A stretch of DNA of 64,000 nucleotides, from positions 167,015 through 231,014 of the forward strand of contig NZ_BMGY01000002.1 of NCBI RefSeq assembly GCF_014640435.1, read 5' to 3'. Within the stretch, counting starts at the first letter, position 1. Each line of letters opens with the position of its first letter. The notes below the pieces were generated by a model. It was not told the DNA's origin. It ran no database searches and saw only the letters and a list, made by a program, of their open reading frames with translations. Shown one piece after another: positions 53,057 to 61,625 of this stretch. This stretch comes from Hymenobacter frigidus. GTDB lineage: Bacteria; Bacteroidota; Bacteroidia; Cytophagales; Hymenobacteraceae. The position numbers and the translations under genes are program-made.

Positions 53057-54130
53057 TCAGTGGCTGGCCGCAGCGCCGGCCGGGTGGTTGTGGGGTAGTT
53101 GGCGCAAAGCCTGCAGCAGGGCCGCGATGCTCTCGTGCGGGCCAGCCGGTTGGTCCCCCATCAATTGGCTGGTCCAGTGGCCCAGCCCCGGGCCATCGGG
53201 CACGGTCACGCGCCAGTCGGCGCATTCCGTAGTTGGCACAAAGCCTTCGCGCTCCAGCGCCCGGCGGGTCCAGAAGGCGGCCGCGCCCGCGCCCACCACC
53301 TGCATCGCCGGTCCCGTGGGGGCGTGCAGGGCAAACGTGCCCGAAGTCGGGTCGAAGGCCAGCCCTTCGCGTGCAAAGGCGGCTGCGAACGTGCCGCTCA
53401 GCACCAGGTCCTCGGGGGTGCCGGTGCGTAGGGACCCATCGGCTGGCAGCAGCCACACCTGGTCGGCGGCCTGCAGAGCCAAGTCCAGTTCGTGGGTCGA
53501 GAGCAGAATGGCCTTGCCGGTCTGGCGGGCCAGGCGGTGCAGCAGGCGCATGAGGGCCACCCGGTTGGGCAGGTCGAGGTGGGCGGTGGGCTCGTCGAGC
53601 AAGACCACCGGCGTGTCCTGGGCCACGGCGCGGGCCACCAGCACCTTTTGCCGCTCGCCGTCGCTGAGCTCGCCCACCGGCCGGTGGGCCAGGCCGGCGG
53701 TGTCGGTGGCAGCCAGGGCCGCTTGCACCTGGGCGTCGTCGTGGGCCGAGAGAGTACCCAGCCAGCCGGTGTGGGGGTGGCGGCCCAGGCTCACCAGCTC
53801 CCGCACGGTGAGGTTGCCCACGTCGACGCGGTCGGTGAGCACGATGCTGAGCTGGCGGGCACGCTCGGCGGGGTTCATCCGGGCCAGAGACACGCCGCCC
53901 AGCTCCAGCCGGCCGCTGAGCGGGGGCTGCAGGCCGGCCAGCGTGCGCAGCAGGGTTGACTTACCGGCCCCGTTGGGGCCCAGCAGGCACACCAGCTCGC
54001 CGGGCCGCAGGGTCAGGTGCAGGGGGCCGGCCACCGGGCGGGGCGTTTTCCGGTTCACAAAATAGCCCACCGTCAGGTCGTCGGCGGTCAGCAGCGGCAT
54101 GGGCTCGGGCATCGGCGTAGAAGTCGGCAT
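53057..54130 (-). CDS. ABC transporter ATP-binding protein, cobalamin uptake (BtuD-like)
   Basis: Product of 357 residues starting at ATG 54130, which overlaps the permease stop as TGATG. Motifs: Walker A LLGPNGAGKSTLLRT, signature VGELSDGERQKVLVA, Walker B VVLLDEPTAHLDL and the H-loop LLSTHELDLA. It has an extra C-terminal domain of about 100 residues (TGPAMQVVGAGAAAFWTRRA and following), seen in BtuD-like proteins of Bacteroidota and of unknown role. It energises import of corrinoids with the BtuC-like permease and BtuF-like binding protein. Confidence 0.9.
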   Translation of the reverse strand: MPTSTPMPEPMPLLTADDLTVGYFVNRKTPRPVAGPLHLTLRPGELVCLLGPNGAGKSTLLRTLAGLQPPLSGRLELGGVSLARMNPAERARQLSIVLTDRVDVGNLTVRELVSLGRHPHTGWLGTLSAHDDAQVQAALAATDTAGLAHRPVGELSDGERQKVLVARAVAQDTPVVLLDEPTAHLDLPNRVALMRLLHRLARQTGKAILLSTHELDLALQAADQVWLLPADGSLRTGTPEDLVLSGTFAAAFAREGLAFDPTSGTFALHAPTGPAMQVVGAGAAAFWTRRALEREGFVPTTECADWRVTVPDGPGLGHWTSQLMGDQPAGPHESIAALLQALRQLPHNHPAGAAASH

Positions 54131-55221
54131 CAGGAAAAAGATGAGCGGATGTTTGAGCGGCGCAGCACCACCCACAGCACCACCGGTGCCCCCAGCAGCG
54201 AGGTTACCACGCTCAGGGGTAATGCAGTCTGGCTGCCGGGCAGTTGAGCCAGGCAGTCGCAGCCCAGCGTGAGGGCCGCGCCCGCCAGGCAGGAGCCGGG
54301 CAGCAGCACGCGGTGGTCGGCAGTGCGCAGCAGCGCCCGCACCAGGTGCGGCACGGCCAGTCCCACAAATCCGATGGGTCCGCAAAATGCCGTGATGGCC
54401 CCGGCCAACAGGCTGGTGCTGGCAATAATGAGCGTGCGCGACCGGCCCACCGACAGCCCCATGCTGCGGGCGTAGTTCTCGCCCAGCAGCAGAGCGTTCA
54501 GGGGCTTGGCCGAGGCAAAGGCCAGTCCCAGCCCCACGGCCACCACGGTCGCCAGCACCGCCAGCTGGCGGCCCGTTACGCCGCCCACCGAGCCAAACGT
54601 CCAGAGCAGGTACTCCTGAATTTGCTCCGGGGCGCTGAAGTATTGCCACAGGCTGACGATGGCCCCCGTTACGCTGGCAATCATCAACCCCACGATGAGC
54701 AGCACCACGTTGTCGCGCACCCGCGCCGAGAGCACCAGCACCAGGCCCATCACCAGGGCCGCGCCGGTTGTGGCGGCCAGCACCAGCCCCCAGCTGCCCC
54801 CCAATCCCAGCGTCCGGATGGCGTAGCTACCCACCACACTGCCGCCGGCCATCATCACGGCGGCCACGCCCAGCGCGGCGCCCGCCGTGAGGCCCAGCGC
54901 TGATGGGCCGGCCAGCGGGTTGCGAAACAGCGTCTGCATCTGTAGGCCACTCACGGCCAGGCCGCTGCCCACTGCCAGGGCGGTCAGGGCCTTGGGCAGC
55001 CGGATTTGTTGCACGATAAAGACCCAGGCCGGCGTGTCGGTGGGCTGCCCGAGCAGAATCCGCACCACGGCCGGCAGCGGAATTCGCACCGGCCCCAAAG
55101 CAATGTCGAGTACGAAAGCCAGGGCCACCAGCCCCAGCAGGGCCAGCAGCAGCCCCGCCGTGCGCGACCGGCGCACGACCGGAGCCACGGCGGGCGCAGC
55201 CGTCAGAAAGGCCGTGCTCAT
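54130..55221 (-). CDS. FecCD/BtuC-family ABC permease
   Basis: Product of 363 residues with about ten membrane helices, e.g. GLLLALLGLVALAFVLDI and LVLAATTGAALVMGLVLVLS. The conserved central part has LFRNPLAGPSALGLTAGAAL and the coupling-loop region GLAVPHLVRALLRTADHR. It overlaps the binding-protein gene by 4 bp (ATGA) and the ATPase gene by 1 bp, so three genes are translated together. The family imports iron-siderophores, haem or B12; the cobalamin riboswitch upstream points to corrinoids. Confidence 0.92.
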   Translation of the reverse strand: MSTAFLTAAPAVAPVVRRSRTAGLLLALLGLVALAFVLDIALGPVRIPLPAVVRILLGQPTDTPAWVFIVQQIRLPKALTALAVGSGLAVSGLQMQTLFRNPLAGPSALGLTAGAALGVAAVMMAGGSVVGSYAIRTLGLGGSWGLVLAATTGAALVMGLVLVLSARVRDNVVLLIVGLMIASVTGAIVSLWQYFSAPEQIQEYLLWTFGSVGGVTGRQLAVLATVVAVGLGLAFASAKPLNALLLGENYARSMGLSVGRSRTLIIASTSLLAGAITAFCGPIGFVGLAVPHLVRALLRTADHRVLLPGSCLAGAALTLGCDCLAQLPGSQTALPLSVVTSLLGAPVVLWVVLRRSNIRSSFS

Positions 55222-56438
55222 CGCAGCAGCTGGTAGTAGTAGAGCTGCCAGGTAGGTAGCAGCTCGGGGTGCAGAATCTTAATCAGGTCGGCCAGCACCC
55301 GGTCGGGCCGCACCGCGCCCGACTCCCAGTAATCGTTGGAGCCCTGGGCGTTGGTGCGGCGGTTGTTGTTATAGAGGCGGCCGGTTTTATACGGCCCGAA
55401 AGCGGCGTACCGTGCGTCCTGGGCCGTGATTTCAGCCTTGGAATTTGCCGAGCCGGTTTGCAGCCAGTACTCGGCGGTGAGGGCCACCGGGGCCACCGTC
55501 TCGAAGGAAAGCGCCAGGCTGCCCTGCGGCGACTTAACCTTGTCCCAGGCGTAGGTAGTGCCGGCGTCGCGCAGAAACTGGGCCAGATAGCTGTCGGCAT
55601 CGGGCACGTGCCACACGTCTTTGAAGGGCAGGCCCACCACCACGCGGGGCCGCCGGGTGGCCTTGCGGCCCAGGGCGGCCAGGCGCTGGTAGTCGCGCAC
55701 CACCTGGCCGAACTTCTGGTTCACCAGGTCTTCCTTGTTGAGCAGCACGGCCAGCACCTTCACCCACTCGGCCCGGCCCAGGGGCGTGGTTTCCACCCAT
55801 TCCGAATTAATCATGACCGGGATGCCAGCGGCGGCCAGCGTCTGAAACCGGGTCAGGCTCTCGCCGGGCCAGCCGGTGGCCATCACCAAATCGGGGTGCT
55901 GGGTGATGAGCTGTTCGTTGTTAAGCTCCTTGCCCTGGCCCACTTCCAGTATCTGGCCTGCCGCGATGCGCTGCCGTACCCGCGGGGCGGAAGCGTACTT
56001 GAGGCTGCCCAAGCCCACCAGGATGTCATCAGCTCCGAGAAAGTCGGTCAGGGCCACGTGCATGGACGAGAGGCCCACCAAGGTGCGAATCGGCGTTTCC
56101 ACCAGCAGCGCGTCGGCGTAGCCGGGAGGGCGGGCCGTGCCCCGGGGCACCAGCAGGTAGCGCGTGGCCGTGGTTTTCTGCTCGAACGGGCTAAGGATGG
56201 TGAGTACCTTGCAGCGGCCGGCGTAGGCAATGGTGAAGCCTTTGGCGAAGCTGACCGTGGTGCGGCCGCGCAGCAGTGGCGCGCTGGTTGTGGGCGCGGA
56301 GGCTGCGGGCGCTGGGCGCTGAGCAAGGCCCGGCCCGGCACTAGCCAGCAGCAAGCCGAGGAGCGCGAAGGCGCGACCGACCAGAAAAAACAAGGGAGCA
56401 CCGCCGGCACGGCCGGGGGGAAGCGGGGGGTTGGGCAT
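55218..56438 (-). CDS. Periplasmic corrinoid-binding protein (BtuF-like)
   Basis: Product of 406 residues from ATG 56438, placing a signal sequence (FALLGLLLASAGPGLAQ) at the N-terminus. The frame is open further upstream into the riboswitch, but that part is not coding. The TroA/BtuF-like fold shows FTIAYAGRCKVLTIL, GSLKYASAPRVRQRIAAG, QHPDLVMATGWPGES and VVVGLPFKDVWHVPD. It should bind a corrinoid and deliver it to the permease. It starts 47 nt after the cobalamin riboswitch, the expected placement for control of translation or termination. Confidence 0.9.
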   Translation of the reverse strand: MPNPPLPPGRAGGAPLFFLVGRAFALLGLLLASAGPGLAQRPAPAASAPTTSAPLLRGRTTVSFAKGFTIAYAGRCKVLTILSPFEQKTTATRYLLVPRGTARPPGYADALLVETPIRTLVGLSSMHVALTDFLGADDILVGLGSLKYASAPRVRQRIAAGQILEVGQGKELNNEQLITQHPDLVMATGWPGESLTRFQTLAAAGIPVMINSEWVETTPLGRAEWVKVLAVLLNKEDLVNQKFGQVVRDYQRLAALGRKATRRPRVVVGLPFKDVWHVPDADSYLAQFLRDAGTTYAWDKVKSPQGSLALSFETVAPVALTAEYWLQTGSANSKAEITAQDARYAAFGPYKTGRLYNNNRRTNAQGSNDYWESGAVRPDRVLADLIKILHPELLPTWQLYYYQLLR

Positions 56439-56479
56439 GGTACGACGAGCCTTTCTGCCGAAAGCTGTGACTGTATGAA

Positions 56480-56660
56480 GCAAGCGGCAGGTCTTCTGAC
56501 TTCCCCCACCGGCCGACGGCCTTCCCATTCCCCCAAGGGAACAGTGGCACCAGGTATCGACTGGTTGTTGGAGGGGGTTACAGCAGCGGAGACTGTCCCG
56601 GATTCACACCGGATTCCCTTTTAAAGTCGCCCCGCACCGCGGAAACGACTACCATTTACT
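56480..56660 (-). promoter_or_regulatory. Cobalamin riboswitch
   Basis: On the minus strand the sequence reads GGGAATCCGGTGTGAATCCG, GGGACAGTC, GCTGCTGTAACCCCC, a variable hairpin, then GGGGAAGTCAGAAGACCTGCC. These are the conserved core and 3' half of the adenosylcobalamin riboswitch. It lies before the BtuF-like gene, whose start is 47 nt downstream. High corrinoid levels should shut the uptake genes and perhaps the downstream cob genes. The core CTGCTG deviates from the usual GCCACTG. Confidence 0.93.
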
Positions 56661-56710
56661 GCGCCAAAGGTAGCCCAAAAAGCAAGATTCCGGCTGCTGG
56701 GACCGGAAAT

Positions 56711-57247
56711 TCATGGCAACTGCACCGCAGCCCGCACGAAGTCTACCCGTGCGGCGACCGCCGCCAGGGGCAGTTCCCGCACCTCGTAGCCCAGGCCCTG
56801 GTAGGTGTCGCGCAGGGCGTGGTACAGCGTTTCGGCTTCGGAAAACGTCTGCCAGCGCTCGGCGTCGTTCACGTAGATTTCCGGCCAGGGCGGGGCCAGC
56901 AACACCGGGTTCTGGTAGGGGTGCGCATGGGCCGCGGCGCGGTAGGCGGGCGGCACGGGCAGGCCCGCCACTTCCAAGTAAGCCAGGATATCGGGGATGC
57001 CCCGGTCGAAGAATGTGACCCCGCCGCGCCGCGCCGCCCGCCGGTGCTGGGCCACCATCCGGGCTAGGGCCAGCTCGGCAAAACCGCTTAAGTCCTGCCA
57101 CGGCACCCGGCTCGTGCCCAAGGCCACCTGCTCGCGAATGAGCCGGCGCGATACCTCGGCGACGCCTGCGAAACCGGCCCGGCGCAAGGCCGCCAGCAGC
57201 GTAGTTTTGCCGGCCCCCGGCCCCCCTGAAATCACGTAAAGCGGCAT
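56711..57247 (-). CDS. AAA-type nucleotide-binding protein (ATP/GTPase or kinase-like)
   Basis: Product of 178 residues from ATG 57247. A P-loop YVISGGPGAGKTTLLAALRR starts the protein, and FFDRGIPDILAYLEVAGLPV is the switch-like region with Asp-Arg. The rest is helical. This is the AAA_28-type family of small predicted NTPases or kinases, found widely and without known function. It lies between cbiB and the cobalamin riboswitch and ends 50 bp upstream of the riboswitch. A role in corrinoid metabolism is possible from location only. Confidence 0.8.
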   Translation of the reverse strand: MPLYVISGGPGAGKTTLLAALRRAGFAGVAEVSRRLIREQVALGTSRVPWQDLSGFAELALARMVAQHRRAARRGGVTFFDRGIPDILAYLEVAGLPVPPAYRAAAHAHPYQNPVLLAPPWPEIYVNDAERWQTFSEAETLYHALRDTYQGLGYEVRELPLAAVAARVDFVRAAVQLP

Positions 57248-57356
57248 GTTGTGGAAACCAGGCCGCCGAATTTCCCGGCCGCGCCAGCTCAAAACTACGG
57301 TTTATTGCGCCGATACTCACGCCGTTGCTTCTGCCCCTGTGCCTGCCTCATCCAAC

Positions 57357-57617
57357 TCAAAGCCTGGGTTTCTGCGCGCCGCGCCGGCCATTAGTCGTCC
57401 CGGCCGGTGCCGCATTGCCGAGGCTCGCGACGCGGTATTTGCTTTCACGTACCACCAGAATCCGCCGGTCCCGGCCGCGCTCGGCAAGGTCACTTACTTC
57501 AGCCTCCAGGCCGATGCGGTCCTGTTTGCTGGCACGGATTATTTTTGCATCTGCCTGGGCATAAGCCTTGAACCAGCGAATATCACGAGTGCCAAAGGTG
57601 TGGCCGTGCCGGCGCAG
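57357..57617 (-). other. Unassigned possible coding remnant
   Basis: One minus-strand frame is open for 86 codons after a TAG at 57618-57620 and has no ATG. It reads HGHTFGTRDIRWFKAYAQAD, then IIRASKQDRIGLEAEVSDLA and RDRRILVVRESKYRVASLGN. The charge pattern and codon use look protein-like, better than the plus-strand frame across the same place (57246-57740), which is Ala/Gly/Pro-heavy. It may be the 3' end of a gene that lost its 5' part. I do not recognise it. Confidence 0.35.
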
Positions 57618-57684
57618 CTACATCGCCAGGGCAACGTGTGGGCTTCCTGCGTGCACCTGTACTGGGGCGAAGATGCGGGGTTTA

Positions 57685-58650
57685 TTAGGCACCTAATTGC
57701 GGGCGGCGGCGGCGGTTCTGCCACCACAATAGCCCCGTAATCCCCGCCACTACCACGGCGCACACCGCGTGATTGAGCCGGGCTACGCGGTTGATTTCGT
57801 GGTGCCCAAGCGGGCGGGGGTTGTCACCGATGAAGGGCTTGGGCACGAGTTGGCCGTGGTAGTAGTTGGGGCCGCCGAAGCGGCAATTGAGCACGCCGGC
57901 CAGCGCCGCTTCGGGATAGCCGGCGTTGGGGCTTTTGTGCTGGGGGCCGTATTGGAGAATAAACCGAAAGCCGCGCCCGCTGCCGCCCAGCAGCGCTAGC
58001 AGCCCGGCCGTGAGCCGGGCCGGCAACAGGTTGGCTACGTCATCGAGGCGGGCGGCAAACTTGCCGAACTGCTCGTAGCGCGGGCTGCGGTAGCCCACCA
58101 TCGAGTCGAGGGTGTTCACCATTTTGTAGGCCATCAGGCCCGGCACGCCGGCCAGGGCGTAGTAGCACAGCGGGGCCACCACGCCATCGCTCAGGTTTTC
58201 GGCCAGGCTCTCGAGCACGGCGGTGCGGATTTGCTGGGCGTCGAGCTGCGTGGTGTCGCGGCCCACGATGCGGGCCAGCTGGCGGCGGCCGGCTTCCACG
58301 CCGTCCCGTTCCAGCACCTCGAATACCGCCCGGCCCTCGCGCACCAGGCCCGTATTGGCCAGACCGTAGAATACCCACGCGCTGTTGGCGGCCACCGCTA
58401 CCCCGGCGGGCAGGCGGCGCAGGGCGTTATCCAGCAGGGCAAAAACGCCAAATGCCCCGCCTACCAGGCCACCGGCCAGCAGGGTGCCCTTGGCAAAACG
58501 GTGCGGCCCGTCGTTCAGGTGCCGCTCGCCGGCCGTAATCAGCGCCCCGTAGGTGCGCACGGGGTGCGGCCAGTTTTCGGGGTCGGCCAGCAGCAGGTCG
58601 AAGGCGTAGCCCAGGGCCAACGGGACGGCTAAGCGGGTAAATCGGTCCAT
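57685..58650 (-). CDS. cbiB: Adenosylcobinamide-phosphate synthase
   Basis: Product of 321 residues. LALGYAFDLLLADPENWPHP is the CbiB/CobD N-terminus, followed by several membrane helices (TLLAGGLVGGAFGVFALLDN) and RQLARIVGRDTTQLDAQQIR. The core TAVLESLAENLSDGVVAPLCYY carries the conserved Glu/Asn/Asp, and GLMAYKMVNTLDSMVGYR follows. It attaches aminopropanol phosphate to cobyric acid. It overlaps the aminotransferase-like gene by 22 bp, so the two are cotranscribed. Confidence 0.94.
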   Translation of the reverse strand: MDRFTRLAVPLALGYAFDLLLADPENWPHPVRTYGALITAGERHLNDGPHRFAKGTLLAGGLVGGAFGVFALLDNALRRLPAGVAVAANSAWVFYGLANTGLVREGRAVFEVLERDGVEAGRRQLARIVGRDTTQLDAQQIRTAVLESLAENLSDGVVAPLCYYALAGVPGLMAYKMVNTLDSMVGYRSPRYEQFGKFAARLDDVANLLPARLTAGLLALLGGSGRGFRFILQYGPQHKSPNAGYPEAALAGVLNCRFGGPNYYHGQLVPKPFIGDNPRPLGHHEINRVARLNHAVCAVVVAGITGLLWWQNRRRRPQLGA

Positions 58651-59657
58651 TCGCGCAGGGCATTAATGAGCAGTTGGTTGTCGGCGGGCGGGCGGGTGCA
58701 CAGTCGGAAGTGCGCGGGCGTAAGACCCCGGAAATTAGCGGCGTCCCGAATCAGCAGGCCGTGTTGGGCCAGCAGCCAGCGCTTGAGCTCGGCGGCGGTG
58801 CCGCGGCGCAGGGCCCCCACAAAGTAGTGCGTATGGCTTGGCATGATTTCCAGGCCTTCGTTCTCCGAGAGCTGCGCGGTGAAGGCGGCGCGGTCGGCCA
58901 GCAGCAGCGCGGTGGGGGGCTGCACGGCGTCGAAGTGCTCAAAGAGAAAATGACCCGCGGCGGCCGCCAGGGCATTCACCGTCCAGGGGGCTTTGCCTTG
59001 GGTGAGCTGGGCAATGAGGCGCTCTGAAGCCAGCACGTAGCCCAGCCGCAGGCCGGGAATGGCGTAGGCCTTGGTCAGGGAGCGTAGCAGCAGCAGGTTG
59101 TCGAACCGAGCCAACAGCGGCCGAGCGGTGGCGATGCTGGTGGTGAATTCAATAAAGGCTTCGTCGAGCACGAACATGGTGCCGGGGTTGCCGGCCAGCA
59201 GCGCCACCAATGCGGACTCGCGCAATACGCTGCCGGTGGGGTTGTTGGGGTTGCAGATGAACACCACATCTGCCGCCAGGGGCTGGGGTTGGGCCAGCTG
59301 CTCCCAGGCCAAAAAGGTTATTTGGTGCCCGTGCAGCCGGGCCGCGTCCTCGTACTCGGCAAAGGCCGGCGTGACGATGGTGGTGCGCCGCCCGGCCCAG
59401 GCCTGCGCCACGAGGTAGATGCTCTCGGTGGTGCCGCTGCTCATCAGCACCTGGCCGGGCAGTAGGTTGTGCTGCCGGGCCACTCGTTCGGCCAGGCTCT
59501 CGGTCAGTACCTCGGGGTAGCGGTTCACGGTGGCCCACTGACTGAATACGTAGTCTTTCAGGCCCGTCGGCTCGCCGCCGTACCACACGTTGGTGCTGAA
59601 ATCAGCCACAATGTGGTGGGCGTGTTGGTAGCCGTCGTCGCCGTGTCCGTGCAGCAT
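58629..59657 (-). CDS. cobD: PLP-dependent L-threonine-O-3-phosphate decarboxylase (CobD-like)
   Basis: Product of 342 residues, in the class I/II aminotransferase fold. The PLP lysine lies in LRSLTKAYAIPGLRLGY, with NPNNPTGSVLRES and MFVLDEAFIEF. NVWYGGEPTGLKDYV at the N-terminus and RYPEVLTESLAERVA fit the CobD/HisC-like branch. In the cobalamin pathway the enzyme makes (R)-1-amino-2-propanol phosphate for CbiB. Histidinol-phosphate aminotransferase is the alternative, but the position between cobQ and cbiB supports CobD. Confidence 0.85.
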   Translation of the reverse strand: MLHGHGDDGYQHAHHIVADFSTNVWYGGEPTGLKDYVFSQWATVNRYPEVLTESLAERVARQHNLLPGQVLMSSGTTESIYLVAQAWAGRRTTIVTPAFAEYEDAARLHGHQITFLAWEQLAQPQPLAADVVFICNPNNPTGSVLRESALVALLAGNPGTMFVLDEAFIEFTTSIATARPLLARFDNLLLLRSLTKAYAIPGLRLGYVLASERLIAQLTQGKAPWTVNALAAAAGHFLFEHFDAVQPPTALLLADRAAFTAQLSENEGLEIMPSHTHYFVGALRRGTAAELKRWLLAQHGLLIRDAANFRGLTPAHFRLCTRPPADNQLLINALREWTDLPA

Positions 59658-59666
59658 AAGAGAAAG

Positions 59667-61154
59667 TTAGGGGAGTTGCAGGGCCGCGTAAATCTGCGCC
59701 ACGTCCACGTTGGCGCGGATGTGGGCGGCCAGCCGGTCGTACTGCTCGTTCTTGAACGCGGTGAAATCAAGCGGCGCGGCGGTCTTCTGTGGGGTATAGG
59801 GTGCCAGCAGGGCGTCGATGACTGCCGCATTGTCGAGGATGCCGTGCAGGTAGGTGCCCCAGCAGCGCGGGCCGGCGTAGTAGCCGTCCGGGGAGCCCGC
59901 GGGCGTGCCGTCGGTGAGGGTAGCTACGGGCTGCGCTGGACCATCAACGGTGGTCTGACCCATGTGAATTTCGTAGCCCCGGCAGTCGGCCGCCGCACCG
60001 CCCAGAAAGGTGAATTGGCGCTGCCGGGTGGTTTTTTCGCCTTGCAGCACCGTGCGAACGGGCAGCAGCCCCAGGCCGATGGCGGCGGGCACGGGACCTT
60101 CCACGCCGTCGGGGTCTTCCACGGAGCGGCCCAGCATCTGGTAGCCCCCGCAGATGCCCACCACGGTTTTGCCGGCCCGGTAGGCCTGCACGATGGCCGC
60201 CGACAGCCCGCTGTTGGTGAGCGCCAGCAGGTCGGCAATGGTGTTTTTGCTGCCGGGCAGGATGATGACGTCGGCCGCGCCGATTTCGGCCGCGTCGCGG
60301 GTGAAGAACAGGTCGGCCCGGGGGTCGTGAGCCAGGGCGTCGAAGTCGGTGAAGTTGGACAGGCGGCCCAGCAGCACCACGGCCACGCGCACGCGGCCGG
60401 CCGGCCCGGCCCGGCGCTGCTTGTGGGCCAGCGCCACGGAGTCCTCTTCCTCCACAAAAATGTCGCGGAAGAAGGGCAGCACGCCCACCACGGGCACGCC
60501 GGTGAGCTCGGCGAGCTGCTGCCGGCCATCCTCGAACAGCCGCGCATCGCCCCGGAATTTATTGATGATGATGCCCTTGATGCACGCTTTTTCATCGGGC
60601 TCCAGCAGGGCTAGCGTGCCGAACACACTGCCGAACACGCCGCCGCGGTCAATGTCGGCAATCAAATACGTGGCGGCCCCGGCGTGCCGGGCCATGCGCA
60701 GGTTGGTGATGTCACGCCGCTTCAGGTTCAGCTCCGAAATGCTGCCGGCGCCCTCCAGCACGACGGGCGAGTACCGGGCCGCCAGCCGGTCGTAGGCCTG
60801 TGTAGCGGCCACGAACAGTTCGTGGCGGTCGTTTTCGCGGAAGTATTCGTAGGCCGACTGCGTGCCGATGGGCCGGCCGTTGAGCACCACCTGCGAGGCC
60901 AGGTCGGAGGTGGGCTTGAGCAGCACGGGGTTCATGTCGACGTGGCAGGCGATGCCCGCCGCCTCGGCCTGCACGGCCTGGGCCCGCCCAATTTCCAGCC
61001 CCTCGGGCGTGGCGTAGCTGTTCAACGACATGTTCTGGGCCTTGAAAGGCGCCGGCTGGTGCCCGTCCTGCCGGAAAATGCGGCAAAAACCCGCCGTGAT
61101 GACGCTTTTGCCCACGTCGGACGCGGTGCCGACAAACATGATGGGGCGAAGCAT
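59667..61154 (-). CDS. cobQ: Cobyric acid synthase (glutamine-dependent)
   Basis: Product of 495 residues from ATG 61154 (MLRPIMFVGTASDVGKSVIT). The N-terminal half is a dethiobiotin-synthetase-like ATP-binding domain with SVAL-type regions and MNPVLLKPTSD. The C-terminal half is a class I glutamine amidotransferase: VVGICGGYQMLGRSV with the catalytic Cys and GTYLHGILDN with the His. It amidates four carboxylates of the corrin ring. The presence of CobQ without corrin-ring genes here suggests partial de novo or salvage use. Confidence 0.95.
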   Translation of the reverse strand: MLRPIMFVGTASDVGKSVITAGFCRIFRQDGHQPAPFKAQNMSLNSYATPEGLEIGRAQAVQAEAAGIACHVDMNPVLLKPTSDLASQVVLNGRPIGTQSAYEYFRENDRHELFVAATQAYDRLAARYSPVVLEGAGSISELNLKRRDITNLRMARHAGAATYLIADIDRGGVFGSVFGTLALLEPDEKACIKGIIINKFRGDARLFEDGRQQLAELTGVPVVGVLPFFRDIFVEEEDSVALAHKQRRAGPAGRVRVAVVLLGRLSNFTDFDALAHDPRADLFFTRDAAEIGAADVIILPGSKNTIADLLALTNSGLSAAIVQAYRAGKTVVGICGGYQMLGRSVEDPDGVEGPVPAAIGLGLLPVRTVLQGEKTTRQRQFTFLGGAAADCRGYEIHMGQTTVDGPAQPVATLTDGTPAGSPDGYYAGPRCWGTYLHGILDNAAVIDALLAPYTPQKTAAPLDFTAFKNEQYDRLAAHIRANVDVAQIYAALQLP

Positions 61155-61236
61155 AAAATACGGAAGGAGCGAGGGATGAAAACGCAAAAATAGGTTGCCC
61201 GCTTTCTAAAACCGGCCTATGGCCCAGGTATTCGGC

Positions 61237-61545
61237 TTATTTGGTAGTCGGCGGCCCGGCGGCCCAGGCGTTTTCGACCACCAGGCCGGCCAACTCGTGG
61301 CAGGTGCCGCAGCCTTCCATTCCCCACAGCGGGCGCGGGCAGAAGACCCCCGCATCGCGCAGGCAAAGGCTGGCGTGTCGCCCACACTCGGAGCGCGATG
61401 CGCGGTCATTAACAGCCGCTGCAAGGCCTCCGGGGTAAACCAATTTCTAGCAGCAAGTACGGTTGAGGGGAGTCCGATTTTCACCTTGCGCGGAGCGAAA
61501 ATGATGTCAGGCTACCGCGACGTACCCGCAAGCGTTTGCCTCCGG
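61237..61545 (-). pseudogene. Remnant of a BluB-like 5,6-dimethylbenzimidazole synthase
   Basis: Minus-strand fragments in different frames match the two ends of BluB. One holds FTPEALQRLLMTAHRAPSVG, the conserved flavin region, with a garbled RRDVxHHFR motif upstream (about 61520). The other, in another frame, ends GCGTCHELAGLVVENAWAAG, like the BluB tail. The central two-thirds is missing, and stops and frameshifts are present. BluB uses reduced flavin and oxygen to form the lower ligand of B12. Identification rests on short motifs only. Confidence 0.5.
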
Positions 61546-61625
61546 CGAGCACCGCTAAGCGCCGATTAAAGTCCGGTGTCCGGGTCGTTGTCACTTTGCT
61601 TTTTACCCCGTATGTTTGCCCCATA

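Noticed and set aside
57246..57740. 164-codon plus-strand frame between the AAA gene and cbiB
   Set aside because: Ala/Pro/Gly-rich with no motif, overlapping the cbiB end; the minus-strand frame looks more like protein, so this is probably not a gene.
61237..61443. CGTCH as a cytochrome c haem site in a minus-strand frame
   Set aside because: The motif occurs inside the BluB-like tail region, in a short frame without a signal peptide; chance is the better explanation.
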